A stretch of DNA of 9,303 bases. Origin: Reyranella sp. GTDB taxonomy: Bacteria; Pseudomonadota; Alphaproteobacteria; Reyranellales; Reyranellaceae. The stretch spans positions 1 to 9,303 of the forward strand of contig SCVT01000699.1 of NCBI GenBank assembly GCA_004296815.1, read 5' to 3'. Made by a program: the position numbers and the translations under genes. Below the pieces are notes generated by a model. It was not told the DNA's origin and did not search any database. It saw nothing but the letters and a program-made list of their open reading frames with translations. Of this stretch, positions 1 through 6,284 are shown in pieces (the stretch's first letter is position 1; each line of letters starts with the position of its first letter).

Positions 1-48
1 CCTCGCGGTCGGCGGTCTCGACGCTGTCGAGGGCATGAAGCGGTACGT

Positions 49-52
<4 letters not shown>
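1..52 (-). CDS. 5' end of probable egtD (histidine N-alpha-methyltransferase), cut by the window edge
   Basis: An ATG at 52-50 overlaps the egtB stop codon (TGA, 51-49) in an ATGA arrangement typical of translationally coupled genes. The visible reading frame begins MNVPLHALDSVETADRE and runs open to the window edge, so only about 17 residues can be seen. That is too few to recognise a domain. The identity is inferred from context: in ergothioneine operons the partner encoded directly next to EgtB is usually EgtD, the SAM-dependent enzyme that trimethylates histidine to hercynine, which is EgtB's substrate. Any other coupled gene is possible. Confidence 0.5.
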
Positions 53-1215
<1,163 letters not shown>

Positions 1216-1232
1216 GGTTCCTCCCCTCGCCT

Positions 1233-1258
1233 AACGTGGGGTCACATGCGCCGGTTGC
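1233..1258 (-). promoter_or_regulatory. EcfG-like promoter of egtB (GCAAC-N17-CGTT)
   Basis: Read on the minus strand, GCAAC (1258-1254) is followed after 17 bases by CGTT (1236-1233). This is one base away from the general-stress consensus GGAAC-N16/17-CGTT of alphaproteobacterial EcfG (ECF15) sigma factors. Only 17 bases separate CGTT from the egtB GTG, so the leader would be about 10 bases and barely hold the ribosome site. That makes this the least comfortable of the six sites. Confidence 0.45.
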
Positions 1259-1317
1259 AAGAGAGTGGCGGCACGTTCACCTTCGGAAGCGTCCGCTCGT
1301 AGCCCTGAGGGAAGCAA

Positions 1318-2229
1318 GTGCCGATTTGCGAGATCGATCCGTGGCGCACACAATATTTCGAGAGGGTCGATTGCCCTGCGAACGTCTTCATACCCACTGA
1401 GGACAGCGATGCTTGGACGTGGAATCCAAAGCATCGGTGGGCCTACGACAAGCTGCAGGTCGCGACGTTGCAAGCACTGCTAGCAGCGCCACATGGTGTG
1501 TCCCCCGAAAAATATCCCGTGTTCTCCAAGCCGATCTACAACCTGAAGGGCATGGGTGTCGGCAGCGGCGTGCTGCGCTCCAAGGACGACTACGAGGCGG
1601 CCTATCATCCTGGCCACATGTGGGTCGAACTGCTCGAGGGCGAGCATCTCAGCAGCGATGTCGCACTGGTCGACGGCGTGCCGCAATGGTGGCGGCATGC
1701 CGTCGGCATCGCCTCGGGCGACGGCACGTTCGACTATTGGGAAGTGCGCTCGGAGGCGGCGCCTACCGTCGAGTCGTGGGCTGGTGATTGGTGCCGCCGC
1801 CATCTCGCCGGCTACACCGGCATGATCAATCTGGAGACGATCGGCGGCCGCATCATCGAGGTGCACCTGCGCTTCGCCGACCAGTGGCCCGATCTCTACG
1901 GCGGCGATCCGTGGGTCGAAGCCCTGATCTGGCTCTACGCGAGAGGCGAATGGCACTTAGACGACTCAAGCCGCCGAACGGGCTACAGCGTGGTGCTCTT
2001 CATGCCGCATGGGCGGCGCTATCGTCATCCGCCGATATCGGCCGTCGAGCAGGCCAGGAAGATCCCGGGCGTCTCGAGCGTGCAGATCACGTTTCACGAG
2101 CAGATCGATCCCGACCGTCATGCGATGCCACCCGGCGGATTCCGGGTGGCGATCGTCAATTGCTGGGACCGCGAGGCCGGGAGCGAAGCGCGTGAGCTGC
2201 TCCGCCGGCAGTTCGCGAGCCAGACCTAG
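1318..2229 (+). CDS. Uncharacterised ATP-grasp-like protein
   Basis: This 303-residue soluble protein has no signal peptide or membrane segment, and I do not recognise it as a named enzyme. Its layout resembles ATP-grasp ligases. [18 protein letters not shown] (69-86) looks like the nucleotide-binding lysine followed by a glycine-rich loop. [18 protein letters not shown] (103-120) resembles the hinge and 'E-x-L-x-G-x-E-x-S-x-D' strand pattern. [11 protein letters not shown] (176-186) resembles the metal-binding 'x-E-x-N-x-R' strand, with His in place of the usual Asn. The C-terminal 80 residues ([11 protein letters not shown] onward) resemble the trailing domain of carboxylase-type ATP-grasp proteins. 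The start is GTG at 1318, chosen for the GAGGGA ribosome site six bases upstream. The gene diverges from egtB across a 102-base gap, and its stop overlaps that of the convergent DUF1328 gene. Substrate unknown; the fold assignment rests on motif resemblance alone. Confidence 0.85.
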   Translation: MPICEIDPWRTQYFERVDCPANVFIPTEDSDAWTWNPKHRWAYDKLQVATLQALLAAPHGVSPEKYPVFSKPIYNLKGMGVGSGVLRSKDDYEAAYHPGHMWVELLEGEHLSSDVALVDGVPQWWRHAVGIASGDGTFDYWEVRSEAAPTVESWAGDWCRRHLAGYTGMINLETIGGRIIEVHLRFADQWPDLYGGDPWVEALIWLYARGEWHLDDSSRRTGYSVVLFMPHGRRYRHPPISAVEQARKIPGVSSVQITFHEQIDPDRHAMPPGGFRVAIVNCWDREAGSEARELLRRQFASQT

Positions 2230-2393
2230 AGGTTGCGGCGAACGAAGCCCGCGAACAGGCTGACCACGAACAGGACCAGCGCGATCACGAACAGGATCTG
2301 CGCCATGCCAGTCGCCGTCGACGCGATGCCGCCGAAGCCGAAGATGCCGGCCAGCAGCGCGATCACCAGAAACATCAGTGCCCAGTACAACAT
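2226..2393 (-). CDS. DUF1328 (YtjA-like) small membrane protein
   Basis: This 55-residue protein starts [20 protein letters not shown], continues through GGIAS and a second hydrophobic stretch (about residues 31-50), and ends FVRRNL. Two transmembrane helices joined by a glycine-rich turn, the opening 'M-L-x-W-A-L-x-F-L-V-I-A-L-x-A-G-x-x-G-F-G-G-I-A', and the overall length are the hallmarks of the DUF1328/YtjA family of inner-membrane proteins. Their function is unknown, though they are often stress-induced. ATG at 2393-2391 follows a GAGGAG ribosome site seven bases away. A perfect EcfG-type promoter sits 38 bases upstream. The stop codon shares the tetranucleotide CTAG (2226-2229) with the stop of the convergent ATP-grasp-like gene. 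Confidence 0.93.
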   Translation of the reverse strand: MLYWALMFLVIALLAGIFGFGGIASTATGMAQILFVIALVLFVVSLFAGFVRRNL

Positions 2394-2431
2394 TGTTCGC
2401 TCCTCGTGCGTGATGCCTTTTGTGGGCGGGT

Positions 2432-2457
2432 AACGTCACGCAAGACGCAAGGGTTCC
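2432..2457 (-). promoter_or_regulatory. EcfG-type general stress promoter of the DUF1328 gene (GGAAC-N17-CGTT)
   Basis: On the minus strand GGAAC (2457-2453), a 17-base spacer and CGTT (2435-2432) match the alphaproteobacterial EcfG consensus exactly. CGTT lies 38 bases before the ATG, leaving a leader of about 30 bases that contains the ribosome site. It sits back to back, five bases away, with a second candidate facing the other direction (2463-2487). Confidence 0.8.
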
Positions 2458-2462
2458 GGCCA

Positions 2463-2487
2463 GCAACCACCCTCATCGGACGGCGTT
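2463..2487 (+). promoter_or_regulatory. Candidate EcfG-like promoter of the 45-aa membrane protein (GCAAC-N16-CGTT)
   Basis: GCAAC (2463-2467), a 16-base spacer and CGTT (2484-2487) lie 32 bases before the ATG at 2520. The -35 element differs from the EcfG consensus at its second base, the same change as in three other sites of this window. Orientation and distance fit the small downstream gene. Confidence 0.5.
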
Positions 2488-2519
2488 GACTCAGCCGAAG
2501 CACCCCACTGGAGGGAACC

Positions 2520-2657
2520 ATGCAACGCGAACTCACGCCCACCGAGGCGCGCAGCGGCTGGATCACCGGACGCATGTTCCTGGTCCTCGTTGTGTCGTCG
2601 ATCGGCGCCGTCGGCGCCCTGGCACTCGCCTGGTACCTGCTCAGTCCCCAGGCCTAG
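2520..2657 (+). CDS. Small single-helix membrane protein, function unknown
   Basis: This 45-residue reading frame begins MQRELTPTEARSGWITG. It has one hydrophobic segment of about 23 residues (19-41, MFLVLVVSSIGAVGALALAW then YLL) and ends SPQA. A charged N terminus and single helix suggest a small inner-membrane protein; no family is recognised with certainty. ATG at 2520 is preceded by a clear GGAGGG ribosome site five bases away, which is the best argument that it is a real gene. A candidate stress promoter lies at 2463-2487. It diverges from the DUF1328 gene, and its TAG stop shares CTAG (2654-2657) with the stop of the convergent GNAT gene. Confidence 0.7.
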   Translation: MQRELTPTEARSGWITGRMFLVLVVSSIGAVGALALAWYLLSPQA

Positions 2658-2929
2658 GAGCGCCTGCTGTCGTCGAATTCCGGATGGCGCCGGACGAACG
2701 CCACCACGAAGCTGCACGACGGCACGATCTTCAATCCCTGGCGCCGCGTGTCCTCAAGGGCCGCACGGACGACCTTGGCGCCGATGCCCTTGCCTTCGTC
2801 CTCGGGCGGCACTTCGGTGTGCACAAAAATGCGCGAGTCGCCTTGCTGGCGGTAGACCGCGACAGCGATTCCGTGGTCGGTCGGCAATTCGTACTGATGC
2901 CGGTCGGCATTGTGCGTCACGTCCGGCAT
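2654..2929 (-). CDS. Small GNAT-fold N-acetyltransferase (YidJ/NATD1-like, Acetyltransf_CG)
   Basis: This 91-residue single-domain protein has the compact layout of the YidJ/NATD1 group of GCN5-related acetyltransferases. A short N-terminal strand region (RHQYEL... IAVAVYRQ) is followed by IFVHTEVPPEDEGKGIGAKVV (about 42-62), which carries the acetyl-CoA pyrophosphate loop G-K-G-I-G. The characteristic end is IVPSCSFVVAFVRRHPEF (about 69-86), where the cysteine and the R-H-P-E motif are the family signature. Substrates of this group are unclear. ATG at 2929-2927 was chosen because it follows a GAGG ribosome site and starts just where homology to the fold begins; a longer frame would overlap the upstream gene. 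It lies 10 bases after the stop of the lipoprotein gene, so the two are very likely cotranscribed from the promoter at 3292-3316. Confidence 0.9.
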   Translation of the reverse strand: MPDVTHNADRHQYELPTDHGIAVAVYRQQGDSRIFVHTEVPPEDEGKGIGAKVVRAALEDTRRQGLKIVPSCSFVVAFVRRHPEFDDSRRS

Positions 2930-2939
2930 GAACACCTCG

Positions 2940-3251
2940 TCAGACAGGCCGGCGTGCCTGGAATTCCCGCTGCACGCATTGATCGAAGCCCGCGCTGGCG
3001 GGAACGATGCCATAGGACCGGCAGGCCGCCTGCGAGTCGGCCATGATCTGCGCGTCGGGATAGCCCACGATCACCCGACCCTGCTGACGCGCCGCGAGCT
3101 CGCGCGACTGGCACTGCGCGTAGGCGGTCGTGCCCGGCCTGAAGCCGTAGGCCGTGCAGGGATCGCTCGCAGCGACCACGACGCGGGTTTCGCTCGCGCA
3201 GGCGCCTAACGCAGCGGCGGTCGCGGCAATCAAGATCAGGCGAACCAGCAT
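2940..3251 (-). CDS. Small lipoprotein with two C-x14-C repeats, function unknown
   Basis: This 103-residue precursor has a basic, hydrophobic leader (MLVRLILIAATAAALGAC) ending in the lipobox L-G-A-C, so C18 should be lipidated and the protein membrane-anchored. The mature part contains two copies of one motif, C-x2-Y-G-[FI]-x-P, then seven variable or semi-conserved positions leading to Q-C-x2-R-E-[LF]-x-A-R, at residues 32-55 and 77-100. Both repeats have cysteines exactly 15 residues apart (32/47, 77/92), consistent with a disulfide in each. ATG at 3251-3249 is preferred over an upstream in-frame start because it follows a GGAG site and puts the signal peptide at the N terminus. A perfect EcfG-type promoter lies 40 bases upstream, and the GNAT gene follows after 10 bases. 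No named family is recognised. Confidence 0.88.
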   Translation of the reverse strand: MLVRLILIAATAAALGACASETRVVVAASDPCTAYGFRPGTTAYAQCQSRELAARQQGRVIVGYPDAQIMADSQAACRSYGIVPASAGFDQCVQREFQARRPV

Positions 3252-3291
3252 CGGGATGTCTCCACGGGGTGCGCACTGCGCCCCGTCGGAC

Positions 3292-3316
3292 AACGCGATC
3301 CGGCATTGCCGGTTCC
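3292..3316 (-). promoter_or_regulatory. EcfG-type general stress promoter of the lipoprotein-GNAT unit (GGAAC-N16-CGTT)
   Basis: On the minus strand GGAAC (3316-3312), 16 bases and CGTT (3295-3292) match the EcfG consensus exactly, 40 bases before the lipoprotein ATG. The spacer contains a perfect 5-bp inverted repeat with a 3-base loop (CCGGC/GCCGG, 3300-3312) that touches the -35 element. The site lies 16 bases past the stop of the solute-binding protein gene, making this a separate transcription unit. Confidence 0.8.
3300..3312. repeat. Short inverted repeat CCGGC-ATT-GCCGG inside the stress promoter spacer
   Basis: Perfect 5-bp arms with a three-base loop occupy most of the spacer of the 3292-3316 promoter. 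It could be an operator half-site pair or a weak hairpin at the end of the upstream solute-binding protein transcript. No T-tract follows it on the minus strand, so it is not a standard terminator. It may also be chance in GC-rich DNA. Confidence 0.3.
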
Positions 3317-3332
3317 TGCCGCACTCGTCGCC

Positions 3333-4904
3333 CTAGCGGTCGACTTCCCAGAACATCGGGTAGGACGACTGGATCAGGCCCTTGAGGTCGGCGCGATAGC
3401 CGGCGGGAATCGTGAACTGCCCCCACATCAGCGACGGCACCAGCTCGTAGGAGATGATCTGGATCTCGGCGGCGATCTTCTTGCGTTCCTCGACGGTAGC
3501 GGCACGTGTGAAGGCCTTGAGCAGGTCGGGCACGCGGTTGTCGCATGACCAGCCGGGGAACTCGTTGCAGGTCGCCGCGACGTAGAAGTGTGTCAGCGGC
3601 GAGTACATGTCCGTCCCGTTCGAGTAGACCGGGAACATCGACCAGCCTTCCTTCTTGCCGCGGCGCGCCAGCACGGTCGGCCAGTCGCGCGGCTGCTGCT
3701 CCACGGTGAAGCCGACATCGCGCATGTTCTGCACCAGCACCCGCGACGCGGTCTGGCTGATCGAGCCCGCGACCTCCAGCACGATCACTGGCTCGCCCTT
3801 GTAGCCGGACTCCTTCAGCGCGGCGCGCGCCGCCGCAAGGTCGACCTTGGCGGCCGACGAGCCGGCGTCCGTCGAATACGGCGTACCGCACATCCAGAAG
3901 GAGGAGCAGTTCTTGGTCTGGTACTTGTCGGGCACGCCGATCGCCGTGAGCGTCGCGCTCTGGTCGACCAGCTTCCACATGACCTGGCGCACCTTCGGAT
4001 TGTCGAACGGCGGCGCGGCGTGGTTCAGGCGGAAGTTGCCCTGGAACTGGTGGATGCCGCCCAGGCCCAGCAGCTTCACCGCCTTTTCCTTCTCGAGCAC
4101 CGGCAGGATGTCGAACGGCAGGTACTGCATGTAATCGATCTCGCCGGCCAGCAGCGCGTTGGCGCCGGTCGACTGGTCCGGCATCACGCGCAGCGTCAGC
4201 TGGTCGATCTTCACGTTCTTGCCGCCGCTCAGGAAGTCCGGCGCTTCCTTGCGTGCGACGTAGGCCGGGTTGCGTTCGAGCAGCATCGTGTTGCCCGGCC
4301 GCCACTGATCCTTGACGAAGCGGAACGGCCCCGAGCCGATCGGCTCGGGAATGCGCTGGTCGGCCGGCGTCGCGGCGATGCGCGCCGGCATCATCACCGG
4401 CAGCGGCGCGTTCGGCTTGCCGAGCACATCGAGGAGCAGCGGGAACGGCTGCTTCAGGACGATCTTGATGGTCTTCGGATTGGCCGCTTCCAGCGTCTCG
4501 GTGTCGGCCATCAGCATCTTGCCGAGCGGGTCACGCACCGACCAGCGCTTCAGCGAGGCGATGCAATCCTCGGCGGTGACCGGGTTGCCGTCGTGCCACT
4601 TCAGCCCATCGCGCAGCGTGAAGGTCCAGGTGAGCTTGTCCGGGCTGGAGTCGAAGCTCTCCACCATCTGCGGCTTGATCTCGCCCTTCTCGTTCATGGC
4701 GAAGAGCATGTCGAAGACATGGAAGCCGAACGTGCGGGTGATGGCTGCCGTGGTGAAATGCGGATCGAGGATGGTGACCTCGGATTCCAGCACCACCGTC
4801 AATCCCTTCGCGGCGCGCGCCTCGCGCGGCCTGATGAGCGACGCTCCTGCAAGTGCTGCACTGCCTGCGATCGCGGTGCGCCGTCCGATACCGATGCTAC
4901 GCAT
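3333..4904 (-). CDS. ABC transporter substrate-binding protein, peptide/nickel/opine class (SBP_bac_5)
   Basis: This 523-residue exported solute-binding protein of the DppA/OppA type should capture a peptide or similar ligand in the periplasm. The leader has twin arginines (R8-R9 in IGRRTAIAG), a mild hydrophobic core and a likely cleavage after A-R-A near residue 31, suggesting Tat export. Family landmarks in order are WTFTLRDGLKWHDGNPVTAED, the signature PIGSGPFRFVKDQWRPG, the MLLERNPAY strand, and a C-terminal region with LMWGQFTIPAGYRADLKG. Total length is normal for the family. The start is uncertain: ATG at 4904 puts the twin arginines close to the N terminus. An in-frame TTG at 4916 sits three bases after GGGGAG and would add four residues. 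No permease or ATPase gene is nearby, so it is an orphan here. Ligand not predictable. No EcfG-like promoter precedes it. Confidence 0.95.
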   Translation of the reverse strand: MRSIGIGRRTAIAGSAALAGASLIRPREARAAKGLTVVLESEVTILDPHFTTAAITRTFGFHVFDMLFAMNEKGEIKPQMVESFDSSPDKLTWTFTLRDGLKWHDGNPVTAEDCIASLKRWSVRDPLGKMLMADTETLEAANPKTIKIVLKQPFPLLLDVLGKPNAPLPVMMPARIAATPADQRIPEPIGSGPFRFVKDQWRPGNTMLLERNPAYVARKEAPDFLSGGKNVKIDQLTLRVMPDQSTGANALLAGEIDYMQYLPFDILPVLEKEKAVKLLGLGGIHQFQGNFRLNHAAPPFDNPKVRQVMWKLVDQSATLTAIGVPDKYQTKNCSSFWMCGTPYSTDAGSSAAKVDLAAARAALKESGYKGEPVIVLEVAGSISQTASRVLVQNMRDVGFTVEQQPRDWPTVLARRGKKEGWSMFPVYSNGTDMYSPLTHFYVAATCNEFPGWSCDNRVPDLLKAFTRAATVEERKKIAAEIQIISYELVPSLMWGQFTIPAGYRADLKGLIQSSYPMFWEVDR

Positions 4905-4954
4905 GACTACCCCCAACTTCTCCCCGGTGAGGCAGCGTAGCGGCCTTTGCAGGC

Positions 4955-4998
4955 AAACGAAACGGGCCGGCCCTCCCGTGAAAGGGAAGACCGGCCCG
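4955..4998 (-). terminator. Rho-independent terminator after the exported-protein gene
   Basis: On the minus strand an 8-bp perfect stem (CGGGCCGG at 4998-4991 pairing with CCGGCCCG at 4970-4963) contains a second 4-bp stem (TCCC/GGGA). It is followed by a T-rich tail, TTTCGTTT. It begins about 40 bases after the stop at 5041 and should end transcripts of the 5967-to-5041 unit before the solute-binding protein gene. The rest of the gap 4905-5040 shows no other clear element. Confidence 0.75.
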
Positions 4999-5040
4999 CA
5001 TTCATCGCAGACCGGAACGCGCCGGTCCTATGTCAGTGTC

Positions 5041-5634
5041 TCAGATCGGCGCCAACAAGCGACAGATCACACGGTCAACGAACGTCGTGACCGGCGGGCC
5101 GTAGACCGGGAAGCCCCAGCGCTCGCCGGGCCCTGCCGGCGACAGGATCACTTGCGTCTCCTGCACGGGGCGGCCGGCGTTCGTGAACGTACAGGCGACC
5201 ACGGGGTCGATCACGTTGGCGCTGTTGTTCGTCAAGTAGACCACCGACAGCCAACTCTGCTGCGGAACGGCCTGGAGCCACGGGCTGTCGATCTGGGCGG
5301 TGGGCACCGTGGGGCCCGCCGTGATGGGCACCGTGCCCATCAGGTTGCCGCGAGGCCGCTGGACGACGACCCGGTTGGGGACGATCTGGGCGTTAGGATC
5401 GAACGCCTTGTCGGCCGGCGTCTGCGGCATCGCTGCCTGCTGCGTCGGTGTCTGGTTGTCCTTGCTCACGTTCTCCGGCGTCCACACCTTGCCGGTGCGC
5501 TCGTCGCGGAACTGGGTGACGCCGTTCGCCGATACCCCGGCGGACACGCCGCTCGGGGTCTGCGCGAAGGCCGGCGCCGCCGAAGCGACGACGATCGCTC
5601 CGGCGAGGACAGTCAGGCTGAAGGTGTGGTTCAT
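5041..5634 (-). CDS. Exported protein of unknown function
   Basis: This 197-residue precursor has a classical Sec signal peptide (TFSLTVLAGAIVVASAAPAFA, residues 4-24) with probable cleavage A24/Q25. A proline- and glutamine-rich, probably disordered stretch follows (about 25-115; contains RDERTGKVWTPENVS). The C-terminal domain (about 125-197) is compact and strand-rich: SWLSVVYLTNNSANVIDPVVACTF, NAGRPVQETQVILSPAGPGERWGFPVYGP and FVDRVICRL. This alternation of strands resembles a small immunoglobulin-like or FxLYD-like beta sandwich. C148 and C191 are the only cysteines in the mature protein and could form a disulfide. The resemblance is structural guesswork; no family is assigned. ATG at 5634-5632 follows AGGAG, which itself overlaps the TAG stop of the csbD-like gene nine bases upstream, so the two are probably coupled. 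The terminator at 4955-4998 ends the unit. Confidence 0.85.
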   Translation of the reverse strand: MNHTFSLTVLAGAIVVASAAPAFAQTPSGVSAGVSANGVTQFRDERTGKVWTPENVSKDNQTPTQQAAMPQTPADKAFDPNAQIVPNRVVVQRPRGNLMGTVPITAGPTVPTAQIDSPWLQAVPQQSWLSVVYLTNNSANVIDPVVACTFTNAGRPVQETQVILSPAGPGERWGFPVYGPPVTTFVDRVICRLLAPI

Positions 5635-5643
5635 GGATTTCTC

Positions 5644-5967
5644 CTACATGTCCTTGATGCGGCGCTGCTCCCAGGTCCCGACCTGGGCCTCGGCCTCTTC
5701 CTTGGTGATGCCGTAGCGGGTCTGAATCTTGCCCACGAGCTGGTCGCGGCGCCCCTCGATCTCGAGCAGGTCATCGTCGGTGAGCTTGCCCCACTGCTCC
5801 TTCACGGCGCCCTTGGTCTGGCCCCAGGAGCCCTTGAACTTCTCCCAGATGGTCTTGGCGTCGCTCTGGGTGGTGGTCTGACCGGTCGTCGACTGGGCGT
5901 TGACGGCGATCGGAAGCGCCGCAACGGCGAGACCCGCGCAGACCGCGAGCGTGGTAAGTGAACGCAT
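5644..5967 (-). CDS. CsbD-like stress protein with a signal peptide
   Basis: This 107-residue precursor starts MRSLTTLAVCAGLAVAALPI and has probable Sec cleavage after A-V-N-A (residue 24). A T/Q/S-rich linker leads into a charged helical CsbD-like domain: WEKFKGSWGQTKGAVKEQWG, KLTDDDLLEIEGRRDQLVGK, then IQTRYGITKEEAEAQVGTW. The K-G-x-x-K-x-x-x-G-K-L-T-D-D-D core and the 'E-G-x-x-D-Q-L-x-G-K-I-Q-x-x-Y-G' block are typical of CsbD (general-stress proteins of unknown mechanism). Most CsbD proteins are short and lack a leader, so export is unusual. ATG at 5967-5965 follows GGAGGG; a longer in-frame start would place a non-hydrophobic extension before the leader and is rejected. An EcfG-like promoter lies 27 bases upstream, and the downstream exported-protein gene begins nine bases after the stop. 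Confidence 0.9.
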   Translation of the reverse strand: MRSLTTLAVCAGLAVAALPIAVNAQSTTGQTTTQSDAKTIWEKFKGSWGQTKGAVKEQWGKLTDDDLLEIEGRRDQLVGKIQTRYGITKEEAEAQVGTWEQRRIKDM

Positions 5968-5994
5968 GAATCCCTCCAGGGTTTGGGACCTGAC

Positions 5995-6019
5995 AACGAT
6001 CTGGAACAAGGGTGGTTGC
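5995..6019 (-). promoter_or_regulatory. EcfG-like promoter of the csbD-like unit (GCAAC-N16-CGTT)
   Basis: On the minus strand GCAAC (6019-6015), 16 bases and CGTT (5998-5995) lie 27 bases before the ATG of the csbD-like gene. One mismatch to GGAAC in the -35 element; spacing and -10 are ideal. CsbD genes are common members of the EcfG regulon in alphaproteobacteria, which strengthens the call. Confidence 0.6.
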
Positions 6020-6048
6020 CGGTGCGACGGCGACGAAAATGCCGCCGT

Positions 6049-6195
6049 TCAGGGCCACAGCGACTTCAGGAAGAAGGCCACCGGGATCACGATGATCATG
6101 GCGACGTAGAGGTCCATGAGTTCGCCGGCCAACGGACCATGGTCCGTCCGGTCGACCGCCATCTTGGACGCCTCAGGCACCTGCTTGGACTTCAT
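6049..6195 (-). CDS. Small single-helix membrane protein, function unknown
   Basis: This 48-residue protein begins MKSKQVPEASKMAVDRTDHG with a charged, polar N-terminal half. It carries one hydrophobic segment (about 30-43, YVAMIIVIPVAFFL) and ends KSLWP. ATG at 6195-6193 follows a strong GGAGGGG ribosome site. The frame, the ribosome site and an EcfG-like promoter 38 bases upstream together support a real gene. It lies 81 bases before the csbD-like gene on the same strand and may be cotranscribed with it, although that gene has its own promoter candidate. No family recognised; a small inner-membrane protein is likely. Confidence 0.75.
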   Translation of the reverse strand: MKSKQVPEASKMAVDRTDHGPLAGELMDLYVAMIIVIPVAFFLKSLWP

Positions 6196-6233
6196 GTTCC
6201 CCTCCGCACGCAACGCCCCTCGCTCGACAGAAG

Positions 6234-6259
6234 AACGTCACGAAAACGCCCGGGGTTGC
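6234..6259 (-). promoter_or_regulatory. EcfG-like promoter of the 48-aa membrane protein (GCAAC-N17-CGTT)
   Basis: On the minus strand GCAAC (6259-6255), 17 bases and CGTT (6237-6234) lie 38 bases before the ATG at 6195. The bases around the -10 (GTGACGTT) are identical to those of the perfect promoter at 2432-2457, which supports a shared recognition element despite the one -35 mismatch. Confidence 0.6.
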
Positions 6260-6284
6260 ATGCCTCCCGCAGGAAACGGCGAGA

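Noticed and set aside
2930..3013. N-terminal extension of the GNAT protein to 3013
   Set aside because: It would overlap the lipoprotein gene by about 74 bases; the ATG at 2929 has a good ribosome site and matches the family's start.
3252..3293. N-terminal extension of the lipoprotein to 3293
   Set aside because: It would bury the signal peptide and begin inside the promoter -10 element.
2917..4305. Long minus-strand frame (462 aa)
   Set aside because: It is in another frame of the solute-binding protein gene, runs across the lipoprotein gene, and has a low-complexity Arg/Gly/Ala composition.
4905..5040. EcfG-like promoter for the solute-binding protein
   Set aside because: CGTT occurs in the gap, but no G[G/C]AAC stands at the right distance; no convincing promoter of any class was seen.
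3588..5961. Long plus-strand frames (3588-4940 and 4312-5961)
   Set aside because: They are antisense to the solute-binding protein and exported-protein genes, are rich in Arg, His and Ala with no domain, and lack ribosome sites. They are typical shadows in GC-rich DNA.
5968..6009. N-terminal extension of the csbD-like protein to 6009
   Set aside because: It would bury the signal peptide; GGAGGG precedes the ATG at 5967, and the extension crosses the candidate promoter.
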